From positions 23,606 to 87,605 of the forward strand of contig JAROBA010000026.1 of NCBI GenBank assembly GCA_029432815.1: a stretch of 64,000 nucleotides of DNA. Direction: 5' to 3'. Below are positions 37,444-45,817 of this stretch, in pieces (position 1 is the stretch's first letter; each line of letters opens with the position of its first letter). The notes under the pieces were generated by a model. It was not told the origin of the DNA. It was given only the letters and a program-made list of their open reading frames with translations, and did not search any database. Both the position numbers and the translations under genes were made by a program. This DNA comes from Pontiellaceae bacterium B1224 (GTDB lineage: Bacteria; Verrucomicrobiota; Kiritimatiellia; Kiritimatiellales; Pontiellaceae).

Positions 37444-38070
37444 CTAGATGACGGATTGCCAAACTTTAACAACATCGCCCGCTTTAATCTTGATGTCCTT
37501 TGACGGATCCTTCTCAAGCTCCTTCATATTGAAGGTATAAACTTTCCCCATTCTAGTAACCGTTACTTTTTTCTTGTTAGCATAAGGGGTATAACCGCGA
37601 GCACCGGCTATTGCCTGGATAAGAGTTGTCCCGCTAATCAGTTGGAACTGCCCGGGTTGATTCACCTCACCCTGAACGTAATACATCTTCGCTGTCATCG
37701 TGACATTTACAGATACATTCTTATAAATACCGCCATCAACATAAAGTCGCTCAATCTTATTTTCCAAAGCTGAGGTGGTGAGGCCGGCCGCCTTGATGGG
37801 TTCCTCAATATGTAACAAACCGATTTCACCATTTTCATCAACAACCACTTCCAGTTGCTGCTGCTCCATGATACCATTGAACCGAATATACAGCGGATCG
37901 CCGGCCCTAATAGTGTAGCCACCATAACTGGCAGTATCTCCGGCTTTTTGCATTTCTGTCTGAACACCATCACTGGTTATGGGTTGATTGCTTGAATTAA
38001 CCGGCTGTACTACACAACCCGATAACAGGGATGAAAGAAGCAGAACTGTGAAAATAAGTATTTTGCGCAT
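37444..38070 (-). CDS. Short Wza-like polysaccharide export lipoprotein
   Basis: Outer-membrane polysaccharide export (OPX) protein of 208 residues. A lipoprotein signal ending LLSGC (Cys19) is followed by the export domain YTIRAGDPLYIRFNG ... ALENKIERL and an SLBB-type beta-grasp (YYVQGEVNQPGQFQLI ... ITVT-like strands). It ends at VVKVWQSVI with no C-terminal amphipathic helix, so it cannot form a Wza-type outer-membrane pore itself. Short OPX proteins of this kind, such as those of Myxococcus, work with a separate beta-barrel, and one is encoded two genes upstream. It is the last gene of the export locus. Confidence 0.88.
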   Translation of the reverse strand: MRKILIFTVLLLSSLLSGCVVQPVNSSNQPITSDGVQTEMQKAGDTASYGGYTIRAGDPLYIRFNGIMEQQQLEVVVDENGEIGLLHIEEPIKAAGLTTSALENKIERLYVDGGIYKNVSVNVTMTAKMYYVQGEVNQPGQFQLISGTTLIQAIAGARGYTPYANKKKVTVTRMGKVYTFNMKELEKDPSKDIKIKAGDVVKVWQSVI

Positions 38071-38101
38071 TATATCATTCTCGATGTTATAAAGTTATGA
38101 A

Positions 38102-40201
38102 TTAAACGTTGTCATCCATCGGCACTTCACTCTGCGAACTATGGTAATAATCCGAGTAGTAAGAGTGGTAATAGTAGTAGTAATCATCACGCATGACATT
38201 GATATTGTTCAATACGGCACCGATTACGTTCACTCCGAGAGCTTCAATCATTCCTTTAGCTTTAATCAGCATGTCTCGGGGATATTTCCGGTATTGAACA
38301 ACAATGATCGCTCCATCTGTTTCCTTGGCAATAATCGAGGAATCACTGATACCCACCAAAGGCGGCGTATCAATCAGGACCACATCGTATTTAGTCTTTA
38401 ACGATGCAATAAGCTCTCCGATTCGTTTGGGGTCCAAAACCCCCAACGAGGTTCGTGGCAGGCGGCCACTCGGCAGGAAATGAAGATTCGGCACACTGGT
38501 CGCTTTTATCGCTTCCTCAACAGGAACATCTCGCAGCAGCACATTGGTTAATCCAAAGCGGTTGGATACCCCAAGAATTGTATGCTGCACCGGCCGGCGC
38601 AAGTCGGCATCAACCAAGAGAACTTTCTCTCCCTGCTGCGCACTGACAAAGGCAAGATTGAAACAGGTCGTCGATTTACCTTCACCGGCTCCCCCGGAAA
38701 GTACCGAGAAAGCTCCCCGATGAGATCCGCCTTCAGTAAATGCCAGGTTGGTTCTCAATACTCGATATGCTTCTGCATGTTCACTATCCGGCCCTTCTTC
38801 GATGAGAGGACGTACTTTCTGCGGAATCAGCCCGAGGACAGGTAGTCCAAGTATTCGCTCAACATCATCAGCCGTTTTAATGGAAGTATCCAGATACTCG
38901 ATAAAGTATGCCAGACCTACGCCGGCACCTAAGCCGACAAAAATACTCAGCAAAACGTTCATAAATAGATTTGGGCTGACCGGACGCAGGTTCGGTTCAG
39001 CAACATCGATAATTTCGACCGGATTACGAGGCACTTGCAACGTAATAATTTCCTGACGATGCTTGGCTTTTAACTGTGTATAAATAAACCGCTCCGTTTC
39101 TAAATCATTCTGTGCATTTCGAAAGGGTCGATATTTGGTGCCCTGAGAAACAATTGTCTCAGAACGGACAGTTGCCAATACGCTATCCAGGCTTTCAAAA
39201 TTATTCTTTGCAATTTGGTATTCAGTTTTCAGACCGTTTCGCAAGGCCTGTAAGCGCGCTTTTAATGTGTCTTCTGAAGCTTGTTTCTGAAGTAGATAAC
39301 GCCGCACTTCCGGGTGATTAGGACCATAATCAGCATCCAGCGAACTCAGTTGAATTTCGATATCCTGAAGCTGCTGAATATTATTCATTACAATCTGGTC
39401 GAATGTGATGTAAGACGCACGTTCAATGAGATCCTTATCGTCAAGATCTTCAAGAATTTTAAGTAGCCCTTCTTTTTCAACCATTTCTTTTTGAGCAACA
39501 AGGCGATCTCCCTCCAATTGTTGCAGACGCATTTCACTAACCTCAACCTGACCTTGACTGCCGATTACCGCGATATCCAAATCTGATCGTATATTCTGGA
39601 GCTTTTCTTCAGCTGCTTCCATACGAACTCGCTGTTCTTTCATCGCTTCATCAATCTTATCGATAGCACCACGTGCACTTTTAATAGCTAAATCAATTCG
39701 GGAATCGCGATACACTTCGGCAAGCTCATTCGCAATAGCCGCAGCTTCTTCAGGACTATCTCGTTTCACGCTGACAACGATCAATGATGTGTCGCGCTGT
39801 TGAAAAACATCGATACTGTTTACGAGAATTTTATGTGCTACTTCCCGCGGCAGTTTTTCCCCTGTATTCTCCCACTCCTCCTGCAAGTTCAGGCGATTTA
39901 TGACTTCATAAAGAATCGGTTTAGACTGCATGATCTCAAACTGAGTCCGCAGAAAGTACGGATTGTATGAAGTGTAGTAGGACTGTTGCTGCATAGAGAA
40001 TGGATTAATTTCCGGCGCATCCTCAGAAACCGAAATACGAACAGAGGACGCATATATATTCGGGAGCATCAAGGTATACACCGTTCCGGTAAGAACGACG
40101 AGAATCGTAACAGCAAGTACAATTTCTTTTCTTGATCGAATTACACGCCAATAGTCAAGAAAGTGTAGGGTGCTCGACTGCTGCTCTGACTCATTGCTCA
40201 T
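38102..40201 (-). CDS. Polysaccharide co-polymerase / bacterial tyrosine autokinase
   Basis: Wzc-type protein of 699 residues controlling polymer length and export. It has a Wzz domain with one membrane segment near residue 30, a long coiled-coil periplasmic part, and a second membrane segment near 430. The cytoplasmic BY-kinase has Walker A SGGAGEGKSTT (about 505), Walker A' VLLVDADLRRP and Walker B VVLIDTPP. The C-terminal tail holds nine tyrosines in thirteen residues (YYYYYHSYYSDYY), the autophosphorylation cluster. ATG 40201 follows GGGAG by eight bases. It lies between the barrel and the export lipoprotein. Gene composition is more AT-rich than the flanking housekeeping genes. Confidence 0.93.
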   Translation of the reverse strand: MSNESEQQSSTLHFLDYWRVIRSRKEIVLAVTILVVLTGTVYTLMLPNIYASSVRISVSEDAPEINPFSMQQQSYYTSYNPYFLRTQFEIMQSKPILYEVINRLNLQEEWENTGEKLPREVAHKILVNSIDVFQQRDTSLIVVSVKRDSPEEAAAIANELAEVYRDSRIDLAIKSARGAIDKIDEAMKEQRVRMEAAEEKLQNIRSDLDIAVIGSQGQVEVSEMRLQQLEGDRLVAQKEMVEKEGLLKILEDLDDKDLIERASYITFDQIVMNNIQQLQDIEIQLSSLDADYGPNHPEVRRYLLQKQASEDTLKARLQALRNGLKTEYQIAKNNFESLDSVLATVRSETIVSQGTKYRPFRNAQNDLETERFIYTQLKAKHRQEIITLQVPRNPVEIIDVAEPNLRPVSPNLFMNVLLSIFVGLGAGVGLAYFIEYLDTSIKTADDVERILGLPVLGLIPQKVRPLIEEGPDSEHAEAYRVLRTNLAFTEGGSHRGAFSVLSGGAGEGKSTTCFNLAFVSAQQGEKVLLVDADLRRPVQHTILGVSNRFGLTNVLLRDVPVEEAIKATSVPNLHFLPSGRLPRTSLGVLDPKRIGELIASLKTKYDVVLIDTPPLVGISDSSIIAKETDGAIIVVQYRKYPRDMLIKAKGMIEALGVNVIGAVLNNINVMRDDYYYYYHSYYSDYYHSSQSEVPMDDNV

Positions 40202-40290
40202 AAAGTGTACTCCCGTCCAAAAATTAAGATGGTGAAGGTAAACCTTCACCACCTTGTCACTCAAATAAAATCTACATTAATTCGCAGGTA

Positions 40291-41466
40291 TTAGAGACGC
40301 AACCGCCAACCAAGATCAACGCGATTTGAATCCCAGTCAACATCTGCAGTCGTGTCTGCACTGCGTGTACGGAAAAGATAACCTGCTTCAATGAAGTTGT
40401 TTCTATTTACCTGGTAGGCACAACGCACACCTGCTGTTAAATAATTATCCTTAACATCCGGAGCATTGAAGCCTGAATTGGCCTCATAGGATCCCTCATA
40501 CAAACTCAGAATATAGTTCAGCTGTGCAGTAAGACTGATCTTAGCCGTTAAGTCATGCCGGGCACCCACACCAACATTAAATCGATCCTGAGCGTTGTAT
40601 GCAGAGTTTTCGGAACGATAAGGCTGATACCCCACTGTTCCTGTCAACAATGTACGACCGGATGTAGTATATTCCAGCCCACCCTGAAGATAAGGAGTAG
40701 TTGAGTCAGAACTGGTATTTTCGCCATCCACATTCATCATTGAAACACCGATCCGGCCAAACCCGGATAAACTCGGATTAAAATTCTGATCAGCACCAAC
40801 GAAGAGAGACGTTGCATCATATCCGCCACGGTTACCGTCATAATCAAGCACCGAATAATTTACAGCAGCCATAACCGTCGTTTTATTTGGTTTAAGTTGA
40901 CGGTAATATCCAGCATTCCCGACGATCTGATCGAAGTTGTTACCTTCAACCTCACCATAATTAGTATCATCCCAGATACGGAAATCATACCCCGCACCTA
41001 CCTTGATGTTACTGACTTCATCAAGCATGTAATCTAATGCTCCCATCAAATTATTTTGAAAATAGGTTGCATCATACTCACTCAAGGATGGGCCGGTTTG
41101 ACCTTCTTTCTGCTGATAACGGAAAGTATCGGACAACGTAAGGAACAAACGTTGAGATATTGCATGGTTCAATCGCGCATATAGATCCTGGTACGTAAGG
41201 AATTCAGGATCGGCATCAAAGCGATACTGAAATTCCGGTTGCCAATATAGCAACATATCCGTGCGGGTTGAAAAATTCAGCTTTGCCGAAAGATTTATTA
41301 TTTCAGCAATGTATCCTGAACCATCCCCATCGGGTGTTTGATAAATATTGCTATCATAACCAACCCGTACCTGATTCTGAAAGCGAATCACTCGTTCCTG
41401 TGCAGCAAATGAAGATGCTGAAACCAATGAAAGTGTAATGAGCACTTGAAGCGTTCTTTTTGTCAT
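40291..41466 (-). CDS. Outer-membrane beta-barrel of the export locus
   Basis: Secreted protein of 391 residues with signal peptide MTKRTLQVLITLSLVSASSFA. The rest is alternating strands with aromatic girdles (VRVGYDSNIYQ, LLYWQPEFQYRF, IEAGYLFRTR) ending VDLGWRLRL, i.e. a barrel of perhaps 16-18 strands like EpsL or the Wzp partners of short OPX proteins. Inferred role: outer-membrane conduit that complements the short Wza-like lipoprotein. AGGGAG lies nine bases before the ATG. The annotation rests on fold pattern and context, not on a catalytic motif. Confidence 0.8.
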   Translation of the reverse strand: MTKRTLQVLITLSLVSASSFAAQERVIRFQNQVRVGYDSNIYQTPDGDGSGYIAEIINLSAKLNFSTRTDMLLYWQPEFQYRFDADPEFLTYQDLYARLNHAISQRLFLTLSDTFRYQQKEGQTGPSLSEYDATYFQNNLMGALDYMLDEVSNIKVGAGYDFRIWDDTNYGEVEGNNFDQIVGNAGYYRQLKPNKTTVMAAVNYSVLDYDGNRGGYDATSLFVGADQNFNPSLSGFGRIGVSMMNVDGENTSSDSTTPYLQGGLEYTTSGRTLLTGTVGYQPYRSENSAYNAQDRFNVGVGARHDLTAKISLTAQLNYILSLYEGSYEANSGFNAPDVKDNYLTAGVRCAYQVNRNNFIEAGYLFRTRSADTTADVDWDSNRVDLGWRLRL

Positions 41467-41516
41467 AATCTAAACTCCCTTAAACAACCTGTATAATTAT
41501 ATTGCCCCAAACAAAC

Positions 41517-42074
41517 CTATTCCGGAGTAGCTTCTAGATCAGGAGGATTAACACCAGACATCCACAAGGTTCCAAAATAATTCTGATAGAAGGCCTGCAT
41601 CTCCTGAGATTGCCATGGAACATCATACATGTTCGGAGGATCGAATGGAAATCCTGGGCCGCTTACGGATTCGCCCTTCGAATTTGCTACATCCATTACT
41701 TCCTGCGGAATAACACCCTGAAGCGCATCCTTAGCTTTCCCAACAGTGGCTTTTATTTCATCCGCTGTAGCCTGAGCGGCATCTTCATTTCCATTTGCCA
41801 ACTGACTGAGCATTGTTGCAGCAAGTGATTTGGCCTGTTCTGCAAGTCCAGAAATTGCTTCGGAACGTTTTTGTGCCTCAGCAAGAGCTTCTGTATCGAC
41901 AGGTTTAGCATTAGCTTCCTTAGTAAGAGCATTGCTAGCCTGAGTGGAAATATTATTTATACTTCCAAGGTCGGCTGCCACGGCTGCCTGATCTACCTGA
42001 GCAGACGCCATAGTTGCACACAGCATACCTGTTAAACAAAACGATGATAGTGTAATTTTAGTAAGCTTAGTCAT
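41517..42074 (-). CDS. Small secreted protein of export locus, proline-rich tail
   Basis: Unrecognised. It has 185 residues and a signal peptide ending MASAQ. Residues 25-125 are Ala/Glu/Gln-rich and helical (EALAEAQKRSEAISGLAEQA), likely a coiled coil; the last 55 residues are different: GPGFPFDPPNMYDVPWQSQEM then aromatic and Pro residues. AAGGAG sits six bases before the ATG. It lies 12 bases after the next small secreted gene and 50 before the barrel gene, so it is part of the operon. A periplasmic helical partner of the export machine is a guess from context. Confidence 0.65.
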   Translation of the reverse strand: MTKLTKITLSSFCLTGMLCATMASAQVDQAAVAADLGSINNISTQASNALTKEANAKPVDTEALAEAQKRSEAISGLAEQAKSLAATMLSQLANGNEDAAQATADEIKATVGKAKDALQGVIPQEVMDVANSKGESVSGPGFPFDPPNMYDVPWQSQEMQAFYQNYFGTLWMSGVNPPDLEATPE

Positions 42075-42086
42075 AACGAACTCCTT

Positions 42087-42656
42087 TTACTTGGAATATT
42101 TTTGGGCAATCAGCGTTTTTACACGCTCATAGTAAAACTGAACTTGAGAAGAAGCGGCAAGGGCATCCTGCATAGCTGTTCTTATTATATCGAGAGACTC
42201 AGTGTTATTGTTGGCTACTGCGTCAATATAAGAGATGGCAATCTGTACAACTGATGCACCGGACTGAGCAACTCCTGCGTTTGTTTTAGAAAGAAGTGCG
42301 TAATCATTTGCAATCGACTGACTGGAAGCTGTCGCAATTTTGGAGGCACTTTCCTTTGCTCCCTTTAGCGAATCCACTGCAATCTTCCAGTTATCCGAGG
42401 CAGACTGAATCACCTGAGCAACACCGGGCATTAGCGGAGAGTCTTCAGGAATCTGGGTAATAAGCTCTTTGCCCGCCTCAATGGCCAATCTGGCTTGCTC
42501 AACTTCCACTTCGGCGGCGGCAAGCGCAGCATTCGCCTCGGCAACTATTGAAGATGCAGGCGATGCCGCGGCTTCCTTTGCAAACGTTGAGTGAGCAGTA
42601 ACCCCGCTCGCGAGAACTGCAAACACCAACCCAATGGTCATACTGTGCTTATTCAT
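42087..42656 (-). CDS. Small secreted helical protein of export locus
   Basis: Unrecognised. It has 189 residues and a signal peptide ending around THSTFAKE. The mature part is Ala-rich and helical throughout (AEANAALAAAEVEVEQARLA near residue 42), without Cys, and ends VKTLIAQKYSK. An in-frame ATG five codons in is possible, but the first has AGGAATAGGGG before it. It is similar in size and composition to the next gene downstream, though I could not align them convincingly. Its position in the export locus is the only functional clue. Confidence 0.65.
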   Translation of the reverse strand: MNKHSMTIGLVFAVLASGVTAHSTFAKEAAASPASSIVAEANAALAAAEVEVEQARLAIEAGKELITQIPEDSPLMPGVAQVIQSASDNWKIAVDSLKGAKESASKIATASSQSIANDYALLSKTNAGVAQSGASVVQIAISYIDAVANNNTESLDIIRTAMQDALAASSQVQFYYERVKTLIAQKYSK

Positions 42657-42719
42657 GCCCCTATTCCTTTAGTTAAGTTTCCCATATGTATAAAAAATAA
42701 GTTTTATATGCAAGTAAAA

Positions 42720-43175
42720 CTAATCATTTAACTGATGCGCTAAAATAAGCGCTTCAACGATGGACTGATAACCCGTTACATAATCCACGCCCTGCATAAT
42801 ACAGAACTCTTCCCATGATGCAATTCCTTTAGGTAAAATAACTTTACCCGTCAAAAACTCGGCTTCACCTGCAAATAAGAGTTCAATCTGCCCCATCACA
42901 CGAGCACAGTCTTTAACAGTAAATTCCGAACCATTAACAACTTCCATAAGTCCAAAATAAATTCCACGCCCATTCAGAAAAGAGACACACTCTCCTAGAG
43001 AAGCCTGCTGCGTAACATACCGATCAAATAAACCAGAATATTTTGTAAGAATAATTGCGGCATCTGCATGACTCGGAACGGGCATATCTTCCTGCTCTGC
43101 TTTCACATCTGCCACGCAGAAATGCGAAGAGAAAAAAATCAGAATTAAACTAACTAAAAAATGCAGTTTTTTCAT
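42720..43175 (-). CDS. Small exported protein, first gene of export locus
   Basis: Unrecognised. It has 151 residues and an N-terminal signal MKKLHFLVSLILIFFSSHFC ending near VADVKA. The mature region has three Cys (in GECVSFL, KDCARVM and EFCIMQG) and mixed helices. It is AT-rich compared with the housekeeping genes. It lies 63 bases upstream of the next small secreted gene and 99 bases from the divergent rnhC, so the operon promoter should be in that gap. No homologous family comes to mind. Confidence 0.6.
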   Translation of the reverse strand: MKKLHFLVSLILIFFSSHFCVADVKAEQEDMPVPSHADAAIILTKYSGLFDRYVTQQASLGECVSFLNGRGIYFGLMEVVNGSEFTVKDCARVMGQIELLFAGEAEFLTGKVILPKGIASWEEFCIMQGVDYVTGYQSIVEALILAHQLND

Positions 43176-43274
43176 CGTCTCTTCGTTTTCTCTATATAGG
43201 TTCGTCTAAATGCGACTTTGCTGAACAACCAGCTTCTGCTATGAATTCCACTTTTAATTAATACGGATAAATCA

Positions 43275-44222
43275 ATGAAAACCAACTCATTTGCCTTCAA
43301 ACTTAATCAACAACAACAGGATGAAACGTTTAAACTCCTCAGCACTCACAACTATATTCCACAAAAAGTACCGCACACCCGCATTGCGGTCTCTATACCC
43401 GATTGTCGAATAAACCTTTATAATTCAGGGAAATTACTGATTCAAGGCAAAGCAGCTGAAGAATGGATCACATTCACGCTGGAAACAGAAATCCTGAAAG
43501 AGGTCCAACTGGGCTATGAAGAACTCGATGATCCAGAAGCATACAAACCGCATATGGGCATCGATGAAAGCGGCAAAGGTGACTTCTTTGGCCCTCTCGT
43601 CATCGCATCAGCCTATGTAAATGAAGAACTGGTAGAAAAACTGCGAGACATGGGCGTCAGGGACTCCAAGAAAATTTCATCTGACAACGTAGCCCTGAAT
43701 ATGGCACGTGACGTGCGAAAGCTATTGGGCAACCGATGCGCCATGGTCACCATCGGCCCCCGTTCCTATAACCGGATGTACTTAAAGATTAAGAATGTAA
43801 ATAAGATGCTGGCATGGGGACACGCCCGCGCAATTGAAAACCTGCTTGAAAAAGTTCCGGACTGTCCGAGAGCGCTCTCTGACAAATTCGGCCCCACGCA
43901 TCAGATTGAACGAGCTCTTATGGATAAAGGGAAAAAGATAAAACTGGACCAGCGCACCAAGGCCGAATCCGATCCCGCTGTTGCAGCCGCTTCGATTCTG
44001 GCGCGGGCCGGATTTCTCTATGCGCTTAAAGAGATGGGAAAAACCTATAATTTTGAAGTCCCAAAGGGCGCATCAGAAAAAGTTCGCCGGGAAGCGGAGA
44101 AACTGGTTGCTTATAAAGGTCCGGGTATTCTGCTTGAAACTTCAAAATGCCACTTTCAAACCACGGATAAGGTTCTGGCGGAAGTCGGCTATTCTCGCAA
44201 AGACCTCCCCTCTCCCGCGTAG
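43275..44222 (+). CDS. rnhC: Ribonuclease HIII
   Basis: Removes RNA from RNA-DNA hybrids. Residues 1-90 form the N-terminal TBP-like substrate-binding domain that separates HIII from HII. The catalytic DESGKGDFFGPLV follows at about residue 97, then RDSKKIS, TKAESDPAVAAASILAR and the last acidic residues. Length is 315 residues, usual for HIII. It is divergent from the export locus. The start ATG has only a weak ribosome site. Confidence 0.94.
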   Translation: MKTNSFAFKLNQQQQDETFKLLSTHNYIPQKVPHTRIAVSIPDCRINLYNSGKLLIQGKAAEEWITFTLETEILKEVQLGYEELDDPEAYKPHMGIDESGKGDFFGPLVIASAYVNEELVEKLRDMGVRDSKKISSDNVALNMARDVRKLLGNRCAMVTIGPRSYNRMYLKIKNVNKMLAWGHARAIENLLEKVPDCPRALSDKFGPTHQIERALMDKGKKIKLDQRTKAESDPAVAAASILARAGFLYALKEMGKTYNFEVPKGASEKVRREAEKLVAYKGPGILLETSKCHFQTTDKVLAEVGYSRKDLPSPA

Positions 44223-44256
44223 GGCCCATAGGCTGTAATTTTTGAAGTTTCCGATT

Positions 44257-44271
44257 TTCCAATCATTGGAA
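44257..44271. repeat. TTCCAATCATTGGAA palindrome, intergenic
   Basis: Perfect copy 35 bases past the rnhC stop; first copy after a gap of about 9 kb. Confidence 0.85.
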
Positions 44272-44316
44272 CCACCCAAAGTCCGAAGCCAATTCGTACA
44301 GATTTAAAGCCGGAGT

Positions 44317-44377
44317 CAGTGACGAGAAACCCGGAAAATCAAAGTGATAAAAAAGCAAACTAAGCCTTGCGTCACTG
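44317..44377 (+). promoter_or_regulatory. Possible structured leader / promoter region of rpmE
   Basis: CAGTGACG (44317-44324) and its exact complement CGTCACTG (44370-44377) are 45 bases apart. TTGCGT and TATAAA (44367 and 44388) are separated by only 15 bases, a poor promoter. Either may matter for rpmE; neither is certain. Confidence 0.3.
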
Positions 44378-44428
44378 GAGCTCTTTGTATAAAAACCACG
44401 CTCCCAATTGAACACGAGGATTTTTTAC

Positions 44429-44635
44429 ATGAAAGCAGATATTCATCCGAAATACGAAGAAGCAACCATTAACTGTGCCTGCGGGAACGAGATCAAAACT
44501 CGTTCAACAGTAAAGCAGATGCACGTAAACACCTGCTCCAGCTGTCACCCGTTCTTCACGGGCAGTGCAAAACTGATCGACACAGAAGGTCGTGTGGACC
44601 GCTTCAAGAAGCGCTTCGCAGAAGGCACTTACTAG
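44429..44635 (+). CDS. rpmE: 50S ribosomal protein L31 (zinc form)
   Basis: 68 residues: [20 protein letters not shown], then [15 protein letters not shown] and DRFKKRF. The cysteines in NCAC and CSSC form the zinc site of the C+ form, usually replaced by a C- paralogue under zinc starvation. ATG 44429 with GAGGA eight bases upstream is chosen over an upstream ATG at 44408. It is followed by a strong terminator and prfA; rpmE-prfA adjacency is common in bacteria. Confidence 0.97.
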   Translation: MKADIHPKYEEATINCACGNEIKTRSTVKQMHVNTCSSCHPFFTGSAKLIDTEGRVDRFKKRFAEGTY

Positions 44636-44651
44636 CCAGCCTCTTCGAAAT

Positions 44652-44685
44652 GCCGGACCCGCGTAAGCGCAGGTTCGGCCTTTTT
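44652..44685 (+). terminator. Rho-independent terminator after rpmE
   Basis: GCCGGACCCGCG-taag-CGCAGGTTCGGC followed by CTTTTTG: a near-perfect 12-bp stem. Confidence 0.88.
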
Positions 44686-44721
44686 GTGCCCACACCCTGC
44701 GAACCTTAAACGGAATTAATC

Positions 44722-45801
44722 ATGATCGATCACGCTTATCTCGAACAGCTCAACTCCAATGTCAGCGAACTCGAAACGCGCATGTCGCAGCCCGAGATTT
44801 CGTCCGATCCCAAAAAAATGCAGGAATGCATGCGCGAGTACGGCCACCAGAAAATGCTGGCTGAATGCGCACATAAAGTAATCGCTCTACTCGACTCAAA
44901 AGCTGAGAGCGAAGCCATTCTGTCTGATTCCGACTCCGACGAAGAGCTACGCGAAATGGCAGAGATGGAACTGGCCGATGTAGAAGAAAAACTGCCGCAG
45001 GCCGAACGCGATATGGAAATTGCGCTCATTCCGCCCGACCCGACCGACAGCCGAAACGTAATCATTGAAATCCGTGCCGGCACCGGCGGCGACGAAGCCG
45101 GCATCTTCTGTGGCGACCTCTACCGCATGTACACCCGCTACTTTGACGTCAAAGGCTGGAAGCATAAAGTGCTCGATGTCAGCCCGTCCGAATCCGGCGG
45201 CTACAAAGAAGTCTCCTTCACTGCAGAAGGTGAAAATGTGTATAAAGCCCTCAAACACGAAGGCGGCACGCACCGCGTTCAACGTGTTCCGCAAACAGAA
45301 ACTCAGGGCCGCGTCCACACCTCTGCCGCAACCGTTGCCGTGCTTGCTGAAGTGGAAGAAGTCGATATCGAGGTCAAAACCGAAGATCTGCGTATCGATA
45401 CCTACCGAGCTCAGGGCGCCGGCGGGCAGCACGTAAACACCACCGACTCCGCCATCCGCATCACACACATTCCATCCGGCGTGGTGGTGCAATGTCAGGA
45501 CGAACGGTCCCAGCACAAAAACAAAGCCGCCGCCATGAAAATGCTGCGCGCCAAATTGTACGACGATCAGGAACGCAAAAAAGCCGAAGCACAGGCTTCC
45601 GAACGTAAATCCATGGTCGGTTCTGGCGACCGCTCCGAAAAGATCCGCACCTACAACTACCCGCAGAACCGCCTGACCGATCACCGCATCAACCTGACGC
45701 TGTACAAACTCGACCGCGTCATGGAAGGCAGCCTCGACGAAATTCTCACTGCCCTCTACGAACACGACATCGCGATGCGTATCGAAGCACAAATGAAATA
45801 G
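44722..45801 (+). CDS. prfA: Peptide chain release factor 1
   Basis: Terminates translation at UAA and UAG. GGQ is at residues 234-236 within [15 protein letters not shown]. The codon-reading tripeptide appears as PQT in [10 protein letters not shown], a variant of the usual P(A/V)T; the absence of SPF separates it from RF2. Length is 359 residues, full-length. The usual partner prmC (which methylates the GGQ Gln) is not downstream; a DUF3592 gene follows 16 bases later. Confidence 0.95.
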   Translation: MIDHAYLEQLNSNVSELETRMSQPEISSDPKKMQECMREYGHQKMLAECAHKVIALLDSKAESEAILSDSDSDEELREMAEMELADVEEKLPQAERDMEIALIPPDPTDSRNVIIEIRAGTGGDEAGIFCGDLYRMYTRYFDVKGWKHKVLDVSPSESGGYKEVSFTAEGENVYKALKHEGGTHRVQRVPQTETQGRVHTSAATVAVLAEVEEVDIEVKTEDLRIDTYRAQGAGGQHVNTTDSAIRITHIPSGVVVQCQDERSQHKNKAAAMKMLRAKLYDDQERKKAEAQASERKSMVGSGDRSEKIRTYNYPQNRLTDHRINLTLYKLDRVMEGSLDEILTALYEHDIAMRIEAQMK

Positions 45802-45817
45802 CGGCTCGTAGTTCAGT

